This document shows positions 52,188-61,168 of a stretch of DNA of 64,000 nt, piece after piece (position 1 is the stretch's first letter; every line of letters begins with the position of its first letter). Source of the stretch: an uncultured Bacteroidota bacterium. GTDB lineage: Bacteria > Bacteroidota > Bacteroidia > Chitinophagales > Chitinophagaceae. The DNA lies in NCBI GenBank assembly GCA_903874055.1, contig CAIQQR010000130.1, forward strand, positions 22,750-86,749. The letters are read 5' to 3'. The notes beneath the pieces are model-generated. The model was not told where the DNA came from. It did not search any database and was given only the letters and a program-made list of their open reading frames with translations. Both the position numbers and the translations under genes were made by a program.

Positions 52188-53084
52188 TTAAACATCACAA
52201 ATTTTTATTGCTGTTTTTAAAGAAGCTATATGATCGGCATCCTTTGGCATAAATTCTTGTGCAACATATCCTTTATAACCAGTTGCAACTATCGCACGCA
52301 TGATCGCTGGATAATATAATTCTTGACGCTCATCAATTTCGTGTCGGCCTGGAACCCCCGCTGTATGGTAGTGTCCAAAGTATTGATGGTTGTCTTGAAT
52401 AGAACGAATAATATCTCCTTCGTCAATTTGCATATGATAAATATCAAAGAGAATTTTAAAGTTAGGAGACCCTAATTGCTTGCATAATTCAATACCCCAA
52501 GCAGACTTATCGCCCATATAATCCTTGTGATCAATTCTTGAATTGAATAATTCAATTTGAATGGTTACCCCTAATTTTTCAGCCAATGGCATAATTTGCT
52601 TTAAACCGGTCACACAGTTTTTTAATCCAGTCTCATCATCCATTCCATTTCTGTTTCCTGCAAAACAAATTAAATTTTTATACCCAGCTTCTGCCACTAA
52701 TTGAATGCCATCTAAATAATCTTTAATTAACCAATCATGGTTTTTTAAATCGTTCCAACCCTTTGTCAGGCTTGTTTCTCCTGCGGTATAGCACATGGAA
52801 ACGTCTAATCCATATTTCTTTGCAGTAGGCCATTCATTAGGTTTTAATAAATCAATCGCACCAAATCCTATTTCATTCACCACTTTACATAAATTTTCAA
52901 GTGGCATATCGCTATAACACCATCTACAAACGGAATGATTAATGTTTCCCTTTAATTTATCGGCTGTGTATTTTTCATTTACCGATGCCAAAACCGAAGT
53001 AGGTAATACCGCTCCAGCGGCAAGCGCAGCGGAGCCCGTTAAAACTTGTTTTAATAAGTTTCTTCTGTTTACATTTGAAGCCAT
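52188..53084 (-). CDS. Hydroxypyruvate isomerase-like TIM-barrel protein, Tat-type leader
   Basis: VNRRNLLKQVLTGSAALAAGA; ILFDIYHMQIDEGDII. Confidence 0.92.
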   Translation of the reverse strand: MASNVNRRNLLKQVLTGSAALAAGAVLPTSVLASVNEKYTADKLKGNINHSVCRWCYSDMPLENLCKVVNEIGFGAIDLLKPNEWPTAKKYGLDVSMCYTAGETSLTKGWNDLKNHDWLIKDYLDGIQLVAEAGYKNLICFAGNRNGMDDETGLKNCVTGLKQIMPLAEKLGVTIQIELFNSRIDHKDYMGDKSAWGIELCKQLGSPNFKILFDIYHMQIDEGDIIRSIQDNHQYFGHYHTAGVPGRHEIDERQELYYPAIMRAIVATGYKGYVAQEFMPKDADHIASLKTAIKICDV

Positions 53085-53274
53085 GGCAATAAATCGTTGG
53101 TTTATACGCAATCAATGATTTGATAAATGTAAATTTTATTTGGAATCTTTTAAAATATTTTTGATGAAAAAATGGGGTTTTTTGAGAAAATAGAGGGAAA
53201 TTGCTAATGTGTTCTTTTGAAAGTGTTATCATGACACAATAAAACGATTGTTAAGTTTAAAAACTACTTAAAAA

Positions 53275-54432
53275 ATGAATAGAAAATTGCGCATGGGCAT
53301 GGTCGGTGGTGGCCAAGATGCCTTTATTGGTGCCATTCACCGCTTAGCTGCCAACATGGACGGATTAGTTGAATTGTGTTGTGGGGCATTAAGTATTAAC
53401 CCTGAAATTGCTGTGGCTTCGGGTAAAGCATTGTTCTTGCCAACATCAAGAACCTATCTTACTTATGAAGAAATGATAAAAGCAGAAGCTGCTTTACCAG
53501 CTAATGAGCGCATGGATTTTGTAACCATTGTTACTCCCAATTTTGCGCATTTTGCTCCTGCGATGATGGCATTGGATTATGGATTCCATGTAGTAATTGA
53601 AAAACCAATTACTTTTTCCTTGGACGAAGCAAAACAATTAAAAAAGAAATTAGACGAAACAGGTTTAACCCTTTGCTTGACACATACTTATTCGGGATAT
53701 CCAATGGTGAAACAAGCCAAAGCAATGATTGCAAATGGTGAACTAGGAAAGATCCGTAAAGTATGGGTGGAATACCCACAAGGCTGGCTAAGCAAGCTTT
53801 CCGAGCGTGAGGGCAATGCGCAAGCAGCTTGGAGAACGGATCCAAAAAAATCAGGTAAGAGCTCAGTGATGGGCGATATTGGAACGCATGCAGCACATTT
53901 ATCCGAATACATTACAGGTTCAAAGATTACTGAAATTTGTGCCGAATTAAATACTTTGGTGGAAGGTCGTGTAATGGATGATGACGGTGCAGTGATGTTA
54001 AAATTTGACAATGGTGCTAAAGGTGTTTTAATGGCATCACAGGTTGCAGCTGGTGAAGAAAATGCTTTAAAAATTAGAGTGTATGGTGAAAAAGGAGGCG
54101 TTGAATGGTTTCAACATGAACCCAATTCTTTAATCGTAAAATGGTTGGAAGCTCCAGCACAAATATTAAGAGCAGGAAGTGCACACTTATATAAAGCAGC
54201 AAGTCATAATTGTCGTACACCTGCAGGTCACCCTGAAGGATACTTGGAAGCATTTGCAAATATTTATCGAAATTTTGCATTGACCCTAGGTTGTAAAATA
54301 GATGGCACCACTCCTACCTCTGAAATGCTTGATTTCCCAGGCATTGAAGACGGATTAAGAGGAATGGCATTTATAGATAATGTTGTTGCGTCCGCACATT
54401 CAGATAAAAAATGGACTCCTTACGTTTTGTAA
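53275..54432 (+). CDS. Gfo/Idh/MocA family oxidoreductase
   Basis: RMGMVGGGQDAFIGAIHRLA, VVIEKPITFSLDEAKQLK. Confidence 0.95.
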   Translation: MNRKLRMGMVGGGQDAFIGAIHRLAANMDGLVELCCGALSINPEIAVASGKALFLPTSRTYLTYEEMIKAEAALPANERMDFVTIVTPNFAHFAPAMMALDYGFHVVIEKPITFSLDEAKQLKKKLDETGLTLCLTHTYSGYPMVKQAKAMIANGELGKIRKVWVEYPQGWLSKLSEREGNAQAAWRTDPKKSGKSSVMGDIGTHAAHLSEYITGSKITEICAELNTLVEGRVMDDDGAVMLKFDNGAKGVLMASQVAAGEENALKIRVYGEKGGVEWFQHEPNSLIVKWLEAPAQILRAGSAHLYKAASHNCRTPAGHPEGYLEAFANIYRNFALTLGCKIDGTTPTSEMLDFPGIEDGLRGMAFIDNVVASAHSDKKWTPYVL

Positions 54433-54479
54433 GTGTATTCAAAAATGAAGTAAGTCAATTACGCTATTAAATTAAAAAA

Positions 54480-55535
54480 ATGACAACAGTAAAAGGACCA
54501 GGCATATTTTTAGCTCAATTTATGGGCGATGTGGCACCATTTAATACGCTAGAAAGTATTTGTAAATGGGCTGCTGGTTTGGGTTTCAAAGGAGTGCAAA
54601 TTCCAAGTTGGGATGGACGCTGTATTGATTTACAAAAAGCAGCAGAAAGCAAAACTTATGCCGATGAAATTAAAGGTATTGTAAATGCAGCCGGTTTAGA
54701 AATCACAGAACTATCCACCCATTTACAAGGACAATTGGTTGCCGTACACCCAGCATACGATGCACAGTTTGATGGATTCGCTCCAGTGGAAGTGCGTGGT
54801 AATGCAAAAGCGAGAACAGAATGGGCGGTACAACAATTAAAATATGCTGCAAAAGCCTCACAAAATTTAGGCTTAAATGCTTCAGCTACTTTTAGCGGTG
54901 CTTTGTTATGGCATACGGTTTATCCTTGGCCACAACGCCCTGCAGGCCTAGTGGAAACAGGATTTACAGAATTGGCAAAAAGATGGACCCCTATCTTAAA
55001 TGAATATGATAAAGTAGGTGTTGACTTATGTTATGAAATTCATCCTGGTGAAGATTTACATGATGGCGTTTCTTATGAAATGTTTTTAGATAAAGTAAAT
55101 CAACATCCAAGAGCTTGTTTATTATATGATCCATCCCACTTTGTTTTACAATGCATGGATTATTTAGGATACATTGACGCATTTCATGAGCGTATTAAAA
55201 TGTTCCATGTAAAAGATGCTGAGTTTAACCCTTCTGCAAAACAGGGAGTTTACGGAGGCTATCAAAATTGGATTGACCGTGCTGGAAGATTTAGATCTTT
55301 AGGTGATGGTCAAGTAGATTTTAAAAGTATCTTTAGCAAGCTTGCTGCATACAATTACAAAGGATGGGCTGTTATGGAATGGGAATGTTGTTTAAAACAT
55401 CCTGAGGTAGGTGCTGCAGAAGGAGCAATATTTATTCAAAAAAATATTATTAAAGTAACTGAAAAAGCTTTTGATGACTTTGCAAGTACAGGATCTGACG
55501 AAGCATTCAATAAAAAAATATTAGGAATTCAATAA
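54480..55535 (+). CDS. Sugar phosphate isomerase/epimerase (TIM barrel)
   Basis: LGFKGVQIPSWDGRCIDL, DLCYEIHPGEDLHDG, LLYDPSHFVLQ. Confidence 0.93.
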   Translation: MTTVKGPGIFLAQFMGDVAPFNTLESICKWAAGLGFKGVQIPSWDGRCIDLQKAAESKTYADEIKGIVNAAGLEITELSTHLQGQLVAVHPAYDAQFDGFAPVEVRGNAKARTEWAVQQLKYAAKASQNLGLNASATFSGALLWHTVYPWPQRPAGLVETGFTELAKRWTPILNEYDKVGVDLCYEIHPGEDLHDGVSYEMFLDKVNQHPRACLLYDPSHFVLQCMDYLGYIDAFHERIKMFHVKDAEFNPSAKQGVYGGYQNWIDRAGRFRSLGDGQVDFKSIFSKLAAYNYKGWAVMEWECCLKHPEVGAAEGAIFIQKNIIKVTEKAFDDFASTGSDEAFNKKILGIQ

Positions 55536-55563
55536 TCAAATCATAAACTATAAAAATTAAAGT

Positions 55564-55953
55564 ATGAAAAAGGTTCTAGGTACAATTGTGGTAGTAGTTG
55601 CTATTATGGCATGTGGTGGAAATAAGGAAAACAAAACAGCAGATGGTGCTGCTACAGCTAGCACGTCAACGAGTTCATTATCTGATAATCCTGACTATCA
55701 AAAAGGAGTAGCATTAGTGGGCAAGAGTGATTGTTTAACTTGTCATAAAGTAAATGAAAAAAATATTGGACCTGCATATAAAGATGTTGCAGCGAAATAT
55801 GAAAATACAGATGCGAATGTAAAAATGCTTGCTGAAAAAATTATCAAAGGCGGAAGCGGCAACTGGGGTGCCATTCCAATGACTCCGCATCCTGCATTAT
55901 CCCAAGAAGATGCAGAGGCTTTGGCTAAATATGTTTTATTATTAAAAAAATAG
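55564..55953 (+). CDS. Monoheme c-type cytochrome (lipoprotein-like leader)
   Basis: VVVAIMACGGNKE; CLTCHKVNEKNIGPAYKDVAAKY; distal Met in AIPMTPH. Confidence 0.93.
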   Translation: MKKVLGTIVVVVAIMACGGNKENKTADGAATASTSTSSLSDNPDYQKGVALVGKSDCLTCHKVNEKNIGPAYKDVAAKYENTDANVKMLAEKIIKGGSGNWGAIPMTPHPALSQEDAEALAKYVLLLKK

Positions 55954-55976
55954 ATTTTTAAAACCAACGATTGCTT

Positions 55977-56666
55977 ATGAAAAAAATTGCACTTGCATTA
56001 CTTACTATGCTTGCTTTTGCGCAAGTAAATGCACAAGAAAAATGGACTTCCTTATTGGATGGAAAGACCACCAATGGCTGGCATAGTTACGGTGAAAAAA
56101 CGGCAGGTGTAGCTTGGAAAATAGCAGACGGCGCCATTACATTTGATCCATCTGCTAAAACAAATGGCAAAGGTGGTGGTGATTTAGTAACGGATGAAAG
56201 TTATAGCGATTTTCATTTGCAATTAGAATGGAAGATTTCTAAAAATGGTAATAGTGGTATTTTGTTTTTTGTTCAAGATGACCCAAAAAAATATGATTAT
56301 ACATTTTACACAGGACCTGAATTCCAAGTGTTAGATAATGATGGTCATCCTGATGCAAAAATTATCAGTCACCGTGCTGGAAATCTTTATGATTTAATTG
56401 TTGGAAACGAAGGGCATGTTAAGCCTTATGGCGAATGGAACAAAGTAGATATTATTGCGAACAAAGGTGTTTTGGAATTAGTAATGAATGATGTAACTGT
56501 TATCAAAACACACTTAGGTGATGATAGCTGGAAAGAATTAATCAGAAGATCAAAATTTGGAAGAGGTGATATGCCAGATTTCGGAAAAACATTTTCTGGG
56601 CATATCGCTTTACAGGACCATGGCAACGAAGTGTCCTATAGAAATATAAAAATTCAAAAATTATAG
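55977..56666 (+). CDS. DUF1080 / 3-keto-disaccharide hydrolase family protein
   Basis: SLLDGKTTNGWHSYGEK, DFHLQLEWKISKNGNSGILFFVQDD, HIALQDHGNEVSYRNIKIQKL. Confidence 0.94.
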   Translation: MKKIALALLTMLAFAQVNAQEKWTSLLDGKTTNGWHSYGEKTAGVAWKIADGAITFDPSAKTNGKGGGDLVTDESYSDFHLQLEWKISKNGNSGILFFVQDDPKKYDYTFYTGPEFQVLDNDGHPDAKIISHRAGNLYDLIVGNEGHVKPYGEWNKVDIIANKGVLELVMNDVTVIKTHLGDDSWKELIRRSKFGRGDMPDFGKTFSGHIALQDHGNEVSYRNIKIQKL

Positions 56667-57124
56667 TGGCAAGTATCGATTCTATTTCGAATACACATGA
56701 ACAATTTATGCGTCAGGCCCTCGTGCAAGCACAGAGGGCCTTTGACGTTGATGAAGTACCTGTGGGTGCAGTAGTTGTGATGCATGGTAAAATTGTAGCT
56801 AAGGCATACAATCAGGTACAATTACTAAAAGACGTTACAGCACATGCCGAAATTTTAGCCATTACTACTGCCTGTGAAAGTTTGCAAATGAAGTATTTGC
56901 CCGAAGCCACTTTGTATGTAACACTCGAGCCCTGCTTAATGTGTGCAGGTGCTTTGTATTGGAATAAGATAGGCCATATTGTTTTTGGTGCTTATGATGA
57001 AAAAAATAGTTATCGCCGCGTAACAGAAAAAAATCCCTTCCACCCGGCTACCACCATTACAGGTGGAATATTACAAGAGGAATGTGCATCACTTATGCAG
57101 GCATTTTTTAAAGCAAAGCGTTAG
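56666..57124 (+). CDS. Nucleoside (tRNA adenosine-34-like) deaminase, GTG start
   Basis: DEVPVGAVVV, TAHAEILAI, TLEPCLMCAGAL (HAE/PCxxC). Confidence 0.93.
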   Translation: MASIDSISNTHEQFMRQALVQAQRAFDVDEVPVGAVVVMHGKIVAKAYNQVQLLKDVTAHAEILAITTACESLQMKYLPEATLYVTLEPCLMCAGALYWNKIGHIVFGAYDEKNSYRRVTEKNPFHPATTITGGILQEECASLMQAFFKAKR

Positions 57125-57134
57125 TTTCAATGAA

Positions 57135-57216
57135 AAATAGTTGAAAATATACTAATCTCTAGGCCTCCGCAGCAGGAACTGGAGTCGGCTACGAGATTGC
57201 ATATTTTCAACTATTT
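57135..57216. repeat. Composite hairpin: 16-bp perfect AT-rich outer arms around a GC-rich structured core
   Basis: AAATAGTTGAAAATAT(57135-57150)...ATATTTTCAACTATTT(57201-57216); inner AATCTC(57154-57159)/GAGATT(57193-57198); core TAGGCCTCC...GGAGTCGGCTA. Confidence 0.85.
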
Positions 57217-57342
57217 ACTTACTTTTCCATTACTTCCAATATTTAACTTTCTAAATAGGAAAAAAATGGTTGCGATTCGGTTAAATCAAGTGAAAGGGGT
57301 GTAATTTTGAACCTCATTCAAGAAACAATAAAATAAATAAAT

Positions 57343-57948
57343 ATGTCATTTACTTTACCTGCGTTACCCTACGCACACGAAGCATTAGAACCTCATTTTG
57401 ATACTTTAACCATGCAAATTCACCATGGTAAGCATCACCAAGCATATGTTGACAATTTAAACAAAGCAGTTGCTGGCACACCAAACGAAGGCAAAAGCTT
57501 GGAAGAATTGGTTGCTGTTGCTGGAACTATTAGCCCTGCTGTTAGAAACAACGGTGGTGGTCACTGGAATCACTCTTTTTTCTGGGCTAGCTTAGCGCCA
57601 AATACAGGTGGCACTCCAACAGGTGCTTTGTCTGACGCAATTACTGCAGCTTTTGGAAGCTTCGACGCCTTCAAAGAAAAATTTGCTGCAGCAGGTATGA
57701 CTCGTTTTGGAAGTGGATGGGCTTGGTTAATCGTAAAAGATGGCAAGTTAGAAGTTAGCTCAACACCCAACCAAGACAACCCTTTAATGGATGTAGCTGA
57801 AGTAAAAGGAACTCCATTATTAGGTGCCGATGTTTGGGAACATGCTTACTATTTAAAATACCAAAACAGAAGAGCTGATTATTTAGCTGCATTTTGGCAT
57901 GTTGTGAATTGGACTGTTGTTGCTGAAAGATTTGCTGCTGCGAAATAA
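57343..57948 (+). CDS. sod: Superoxide dismutase (Fe/Mn)
   Basis: [47 protein letters not shown]. Confidence 0.97.
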   Translation: MSFTLPALPYAHEALEPHFDTLTMQIHHGKHHQAYVDNLNKAVAGTPNEGKSLEELVAVAGTISPAVRNNGGGHWNHSFFWASLAPNTGGTPTGALSDAITAAFGSFDAFKEKFAAAGMTRFGSGWAWLIVKDGKLEVSSTPNQDNPLMDVAEVKGTPLLGADVWEHAYYLKYQNRRADYLAAFWHVVNWTVVAERFAAAK

Positions 57949-57969
57949 TAATACAACTATATAAAATTC

Positions 57970-58000
57970 AAAACCGTCTCTGAAAAGGGGCGGTTTTTTT
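57970..58000 (+). terminator. Intrinsic terminator after sod
   Basis: AAAACCGTCTC-tgaaaa-GGGGCGGTTTTTTT. Confidence 0.85.
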
Positions 58001-58017
58001 ATGTGTTTACTTTTCAA

Positions 58018-58251
58018 TTAAGGAACGGGATCATATCCATGGCCTCCACCCGGATGACATTTACTTAAACGTTTGGCTCCTAGAAAGATGCCTTTTATGG
58101 GGCCAAATTTTTTGATAGCCTCTAATGTATACTGAGAACATGTAGGCGTGTATCTACATTTACTACCGCCCAAATAAGGAGAGAGTGCATATTGATAAAA
58201 GCGAATCAATAAGATAAATGGAAAGGCAATTATTTTGTTAAACATTTTCAT
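58018..58251 (-). CDS. yidD: Membrane protein insertion efficiency factor YidD
   Basis: [35 protein letters not shown]. Confidence 0.96.
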   Translation of the reverse strand: MKMFNKIIAFPFILLIRFYQYALSPYLGGSKCRYTPTCSQYTLEAIKKFGPIKGIFLGAKRLSKCHPGGGHGYDPVP

Positions 58252-58727
58252 TTATCCTGTAGTTTATCTTCCGTTGTAGTCTTATTGATCAAATTTAATT
58301 TTTCAGAAAGTCTTTCTAAAAGTTGCTTTATTTTTTCTTGAATTTGCGACTGCGTTAATACAGTTGCATCAGTGTACAAGAAAAATAAATTAACACGCTT
58401 GCCCTGTAATTTAGCCGTAGCAAGGAATGCAGGCTTTTCTAAGCGATACCCTTCACGTAATAATCTTTTGACTCTATTGCGCATTACCGCTTTTCGAAAT
58501 GTTCTACTTGGTGCTCCTACTCCTGCTTGAAGTTGCCCTTTTAATGTAATTGCTTCAATATTAAAAGGAGGACTAGGTACTAACACACTTAATGCTTCTG
58601 CTAATTCAATCGTATAAATTAATTTGATTGGAAATGCATTCATAGATTGACCTTTCGCAAACAAGTGTTGTGTTTGTTTACGACTTTTAAGTTTATCTAT
58701 TTTTTGATATGTAAATAAATTAGGCAA
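58248..58727 (-). CDS. rnpA: Ribonuclease P protein component
   Basis: [20 protein letters not shown]; position next to yidD/rpmH. Confidence 0.9.
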   Translation of the reverse strand: MPNLFTYQKIDKLKSRKQTQHLFAKGQSMNAFPIKLIYTIELAEALSVLVPSPPFNIEAITLKGQLQAGVGAPSRTFRKAVMRNRVKRLLREGYRLEKPAFLATAKLQGKRVNLFFLYTDATVLTQSQIQEKIKQLLERLSEKLNLINKTTTEDKLQDK

Positions 58728-58754
58728 TTGTTGTATTTAAAAGCAGGCATTAAA

Positions 58755-58782
58755 AAAGTCCTCTCGAAAACGAGAGGACTTT
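58755..58782 (-). terminator. Terminator between rpmH and rnpA
   Basis: AAAGTCCTCTCG-aaaa-CGAGAGGACTTT, T-run on the minus strand. Confidence 0.8.
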
Positions 58783-58814
58783 AAAAATATCAATTTCTAT
58801 GGATTGAGATTAAA

Positions 58815-58970
58815 TTATTTTAATCCTTTCTCGCTAGATACAGTTAATTTCTTGCGTCCTTTCTTACGGCGGCTTGCTAATACTTTACGACCATTAGCTG
58901 ATTCCATACGCTTACGGAAACCATGAACTGATTTACGACGACGTTTATGAGGTTGGAAGGTTCTTTTCAT
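58815..58970 (-). CDS. rpmH: 50S ribosomal protein L34 (51 aa)
   Basis: [51 protein letters not shown]; below ORF-track cutoff. Confidence 0.97.
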   Translation of the reverse strand: MKRTFQPHKRRRKSVHGFRKRMESANGRKVLASRRKKGRKKLTVSSEKGLK

Positions 58971-59078
58971 CTTTTTTGTTTTACTTACTTAGTTCGCTAA
59001 TATTGTTTCCACGTTTAATAGCAGTCACCATACCACTACCTGTGAAAGGACGGCAAAAATAGGGTATTTTTTGAAATC

Positions 59079-59900
59079 TTAAGCTAAATCTGTGTGTTTT
59101 GCTTCAATTTTTTGTCCAAAAAAGGAACTTGCCTGTTTTTCAAAGGTTTGGGCATTGTCGGTGGTGTAAAATTGCAGCTGTCCATTTTGACTACATTGAC
59201 TAGCCATTTCTGGGTGATTATCAAGGTATTGCGCCAAACTTTCTGACACAATATGCCCCTGAGAAATTAGTTTAACCCCAGTAGGCAAATTAGCTTTGAT
59301 TTTAGCCTCCAATAAAGGATAATGCGTACATGCTAATAAAATACTATCAATGTCCATAGATTGGCTAAAAAGTTGGTCTAAATACTCCTTTACAAAGTAA
59401 TCAGCCCCGGGTTGATCATACTCCCCATTTTCAATTAGTGGAACCCACATTGGGCATGCTTGCTGATGCACCTGGACATTGGGAAAAAACTTAGCCATTT
59501 CCATAATATAGCTATCACTTTGAACCGTTCCTACGGTTGCCATAATGCCAACATGACCCGTTGTAGAATAATTACCCAATACCTCCGAGGAAGGTCTGAT
59601 AACACCTAAAACACGTTTATCTGGAGCAATTTTAGGTAAATCTAATTGCTGAATATTTCGAAGGGCTTTTGCTGATGCAGTATTGCAAGCTAAAATAACC
59701 AAGGAACAACCTTGATCAAAAAACCATTGTACAGCTTCTAAAGTATATTCATATACTGTTTCAAATGATCTAGTGCCATAGGGCGCTCTTGCATTGTCAC
59801 CTAGATAGATATAGTCATATTGAGGCAATTGTTTTTTCAATTCCTTTAAAATAGTTAACCCACCGTAACCACTATCAAAAACGCCTATTGGTGCTGACAT
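59079..59900 (-). CDS. murI: Glutamate racemase
   Basis: IGVFDSGYGGLTILKEL, LGDNARAPYGTRS, LACNTASAKALR, LACTHYPLLE; start at MSAPIG. Confidence 0.96.
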   Translation of the reverse strand: MSAPIGVFDSGYGGLTILKELKKQLPQYDYIYLGDNARAPYGTRSFETVYEYTLEAVQWFFDQGCSLVILACNTASAKALRNIQQLDLPKIAPDKRVLGVIRPSSEVLGNYSTTGHVGIMATVGTVQSDSYIMEMAKFFPNVQVHQQACPMWVPLIENGEYDQPGADYFVKEYLDQLFSQSMDIDSILLACTHYPLLEAKIKANLPTGVKLISQGHIVSESLAQYLDNHPEMASQCSQNGQLQFYTTDNAQTFEKQASSFFGQKIEAKHTDLA

Positions 59901-59922
59901 ATATTTAAAACTTGTTGTAAAA

Positions 59923-59957
59923 CTAAGAACCTCGTTGCATAACAACGAGGTTCTTAG
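59923..59957 (-). terminator. Terminator-like hairpin between ompH and murI
   Basis: CTAAGAACCTCGTTG-cataa-CAACGAGGTTCTTAG, 15-bp perfect arms. Confidence 0.85.
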
Positions 59958-59978
59958 ATAATATATTTTTAAATACTA

Positions 59979-60605
59979 TTATTTTTTTGCTGGAGCCTTA
60001 GCTGGAGCAGCGGCTGCTTTAGCTGGTGCACCACCTGTAGCTACTCTAAATGCTTCTTCAATTTCTTTTGGTAAAGGAAGATTCAATTTTTTAGCAACTC
60101 TGATTGCTAAGTTATGCTCCAATGGTGGTTGGTAGTAAGGAGAAGTTACTGCAGCTGGATTTAATACCCAAGTGTACTTATTCTCATCAATTACTTGCTT
60201 TAAAGCTTCGAATATTTTTTGTCTGTAAGGCAATAACAATTGGTCTTGCTTTGCTTGTTGCGCTTCTTGTTGATATTGTTGCCAGTTAAAATACTTAACT
60301 TTTAATTTGTTCAACTCAGCAGTTGCTAACTCTAATGCTTTTGGTCTTTTAGACAAATCTGCAGAATCTTTTCTGAAAATGCTGTCTTGTAATTGCAATT
60401 GCTTAATTGTGTATTTGTACTCATCTTGTAAAGTATCAGTAACATAAGATTGCATTAAAGAATCCACCTTTTGAATACCTGGAAATAAACCAAGTACACT
60501 TTGCTCATCAAAATATCCGATTTTAATTGGAGCTTGTGCAGATGCACTGTTTGTGAAAGTTGCTGCCACTAACAAAATGGCTGCGAATAAAAAACCTTTT
60601 TTCAT
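59979..60605 (-). CDS. OmpH/Skp family periplasmic chaperone
   Basis: Signal peptide, KIGYFDEQSVL, coiled-coil middle, downstream of bamA. Confidence 0.9.
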   Translation of the reverse strand: MKKGFLFAAILLVAATFTNSASAQAPIKIGYFDEQSVLGLFPGIQKVDSLMQSYVTDTLQDEYKYTIKQLQLQDSIFRKDSADLSKRPKALELATAELNKLKVKYFNWQQYQQEAQQAKQDQLLLPYRQKIFEALKQVIDENKYTWVLNPAAVTSPYYQPPLEHNLAIRVAKKLNLPLPKEIEEAFRVATGGAPAKAAAAPAKAPAKK

Positions 60606-60631
60606 ACTCTATTTTTTGTGTTTGTGTTATA

Positions 60632-61153
60632 CTAATTGATACCTAATTGTCTTAAAATCTCGTCGCTTTTATCCAATTTCGGGTCAGCAAATATAATGGT
60701 TATTTCTTCACTTTTATCTAAAATGAAGTCATAAGACCTTGATACTGCCATTTTTTGTACTGCATTATATACTTTATCCTGGATTGGTTTTACTAATTTT
60801 TGACGTTCCTTAAATAAATCCCCCTCATAACCAAAACGCTTCTTTTGCAAATCTCTGAGTTCTTTTTCTTTAAAAAAAAGTTCTTCTTCTCTCTTTTTCT
60901 TTAACTCCTCAGAAAGCATAAACTGTTCAGCTTCATAATTTTTATACATTTTATCAAGTGCCATTTGCTTGCCGTCAATTTCTAGCTGCCATTGATCACC
61001 CAATTCCTTTAATTTTTTATCTGCTTCCTTGTATTCAGGAATTTTCTCCAAAATGTATTTAGTATTGATTACCGCATATTTGGTTTGCGCATTGGCAAAT
61101 AGTCCAAAAAACATGCAAAATGCTAAGAGAAAATAAAATTTATTCGATTTCAT
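60632..61153 (-). CDS. OmpH/Skp family periplasmic chaperone
   Basis: Signal peptide, KYAVINTKYILEKIPEYKEADKKL, charged coiled coil. Confidence 0.93.
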   Translation of the reverse strand: MKSNKFYFLLAFCMFFGLFANAQTKYAVINTKYILEKIPEYKEADKKLKELGDQWQLEIDGKQMALDKMYKNYEAEQFMLSEELKKKREEELFFKEKELRDLQKKRFGYEGDLFKERQKLVKPIQDKVYNAVQKMAVSRSYDFILDKSEEITIIFADPKLDKSDEILRQLGIN

Positions 61154-61168
61154 AAAATAAAAATTTTT

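Noticed and set aside
57135-57216. Integron attC site
   Set aside because: Outer arms end in ...GTTGAAAAT/ATTTTCAAC, which does not match RYYYAAC/GTTRRRY, and there are no cassette arrays or integrase
59979-61153. Tandem OmpH genes as novel system
   Set aside because: Two Skp-like genes downstream of bamA are a standard Bacteroidota arrangement
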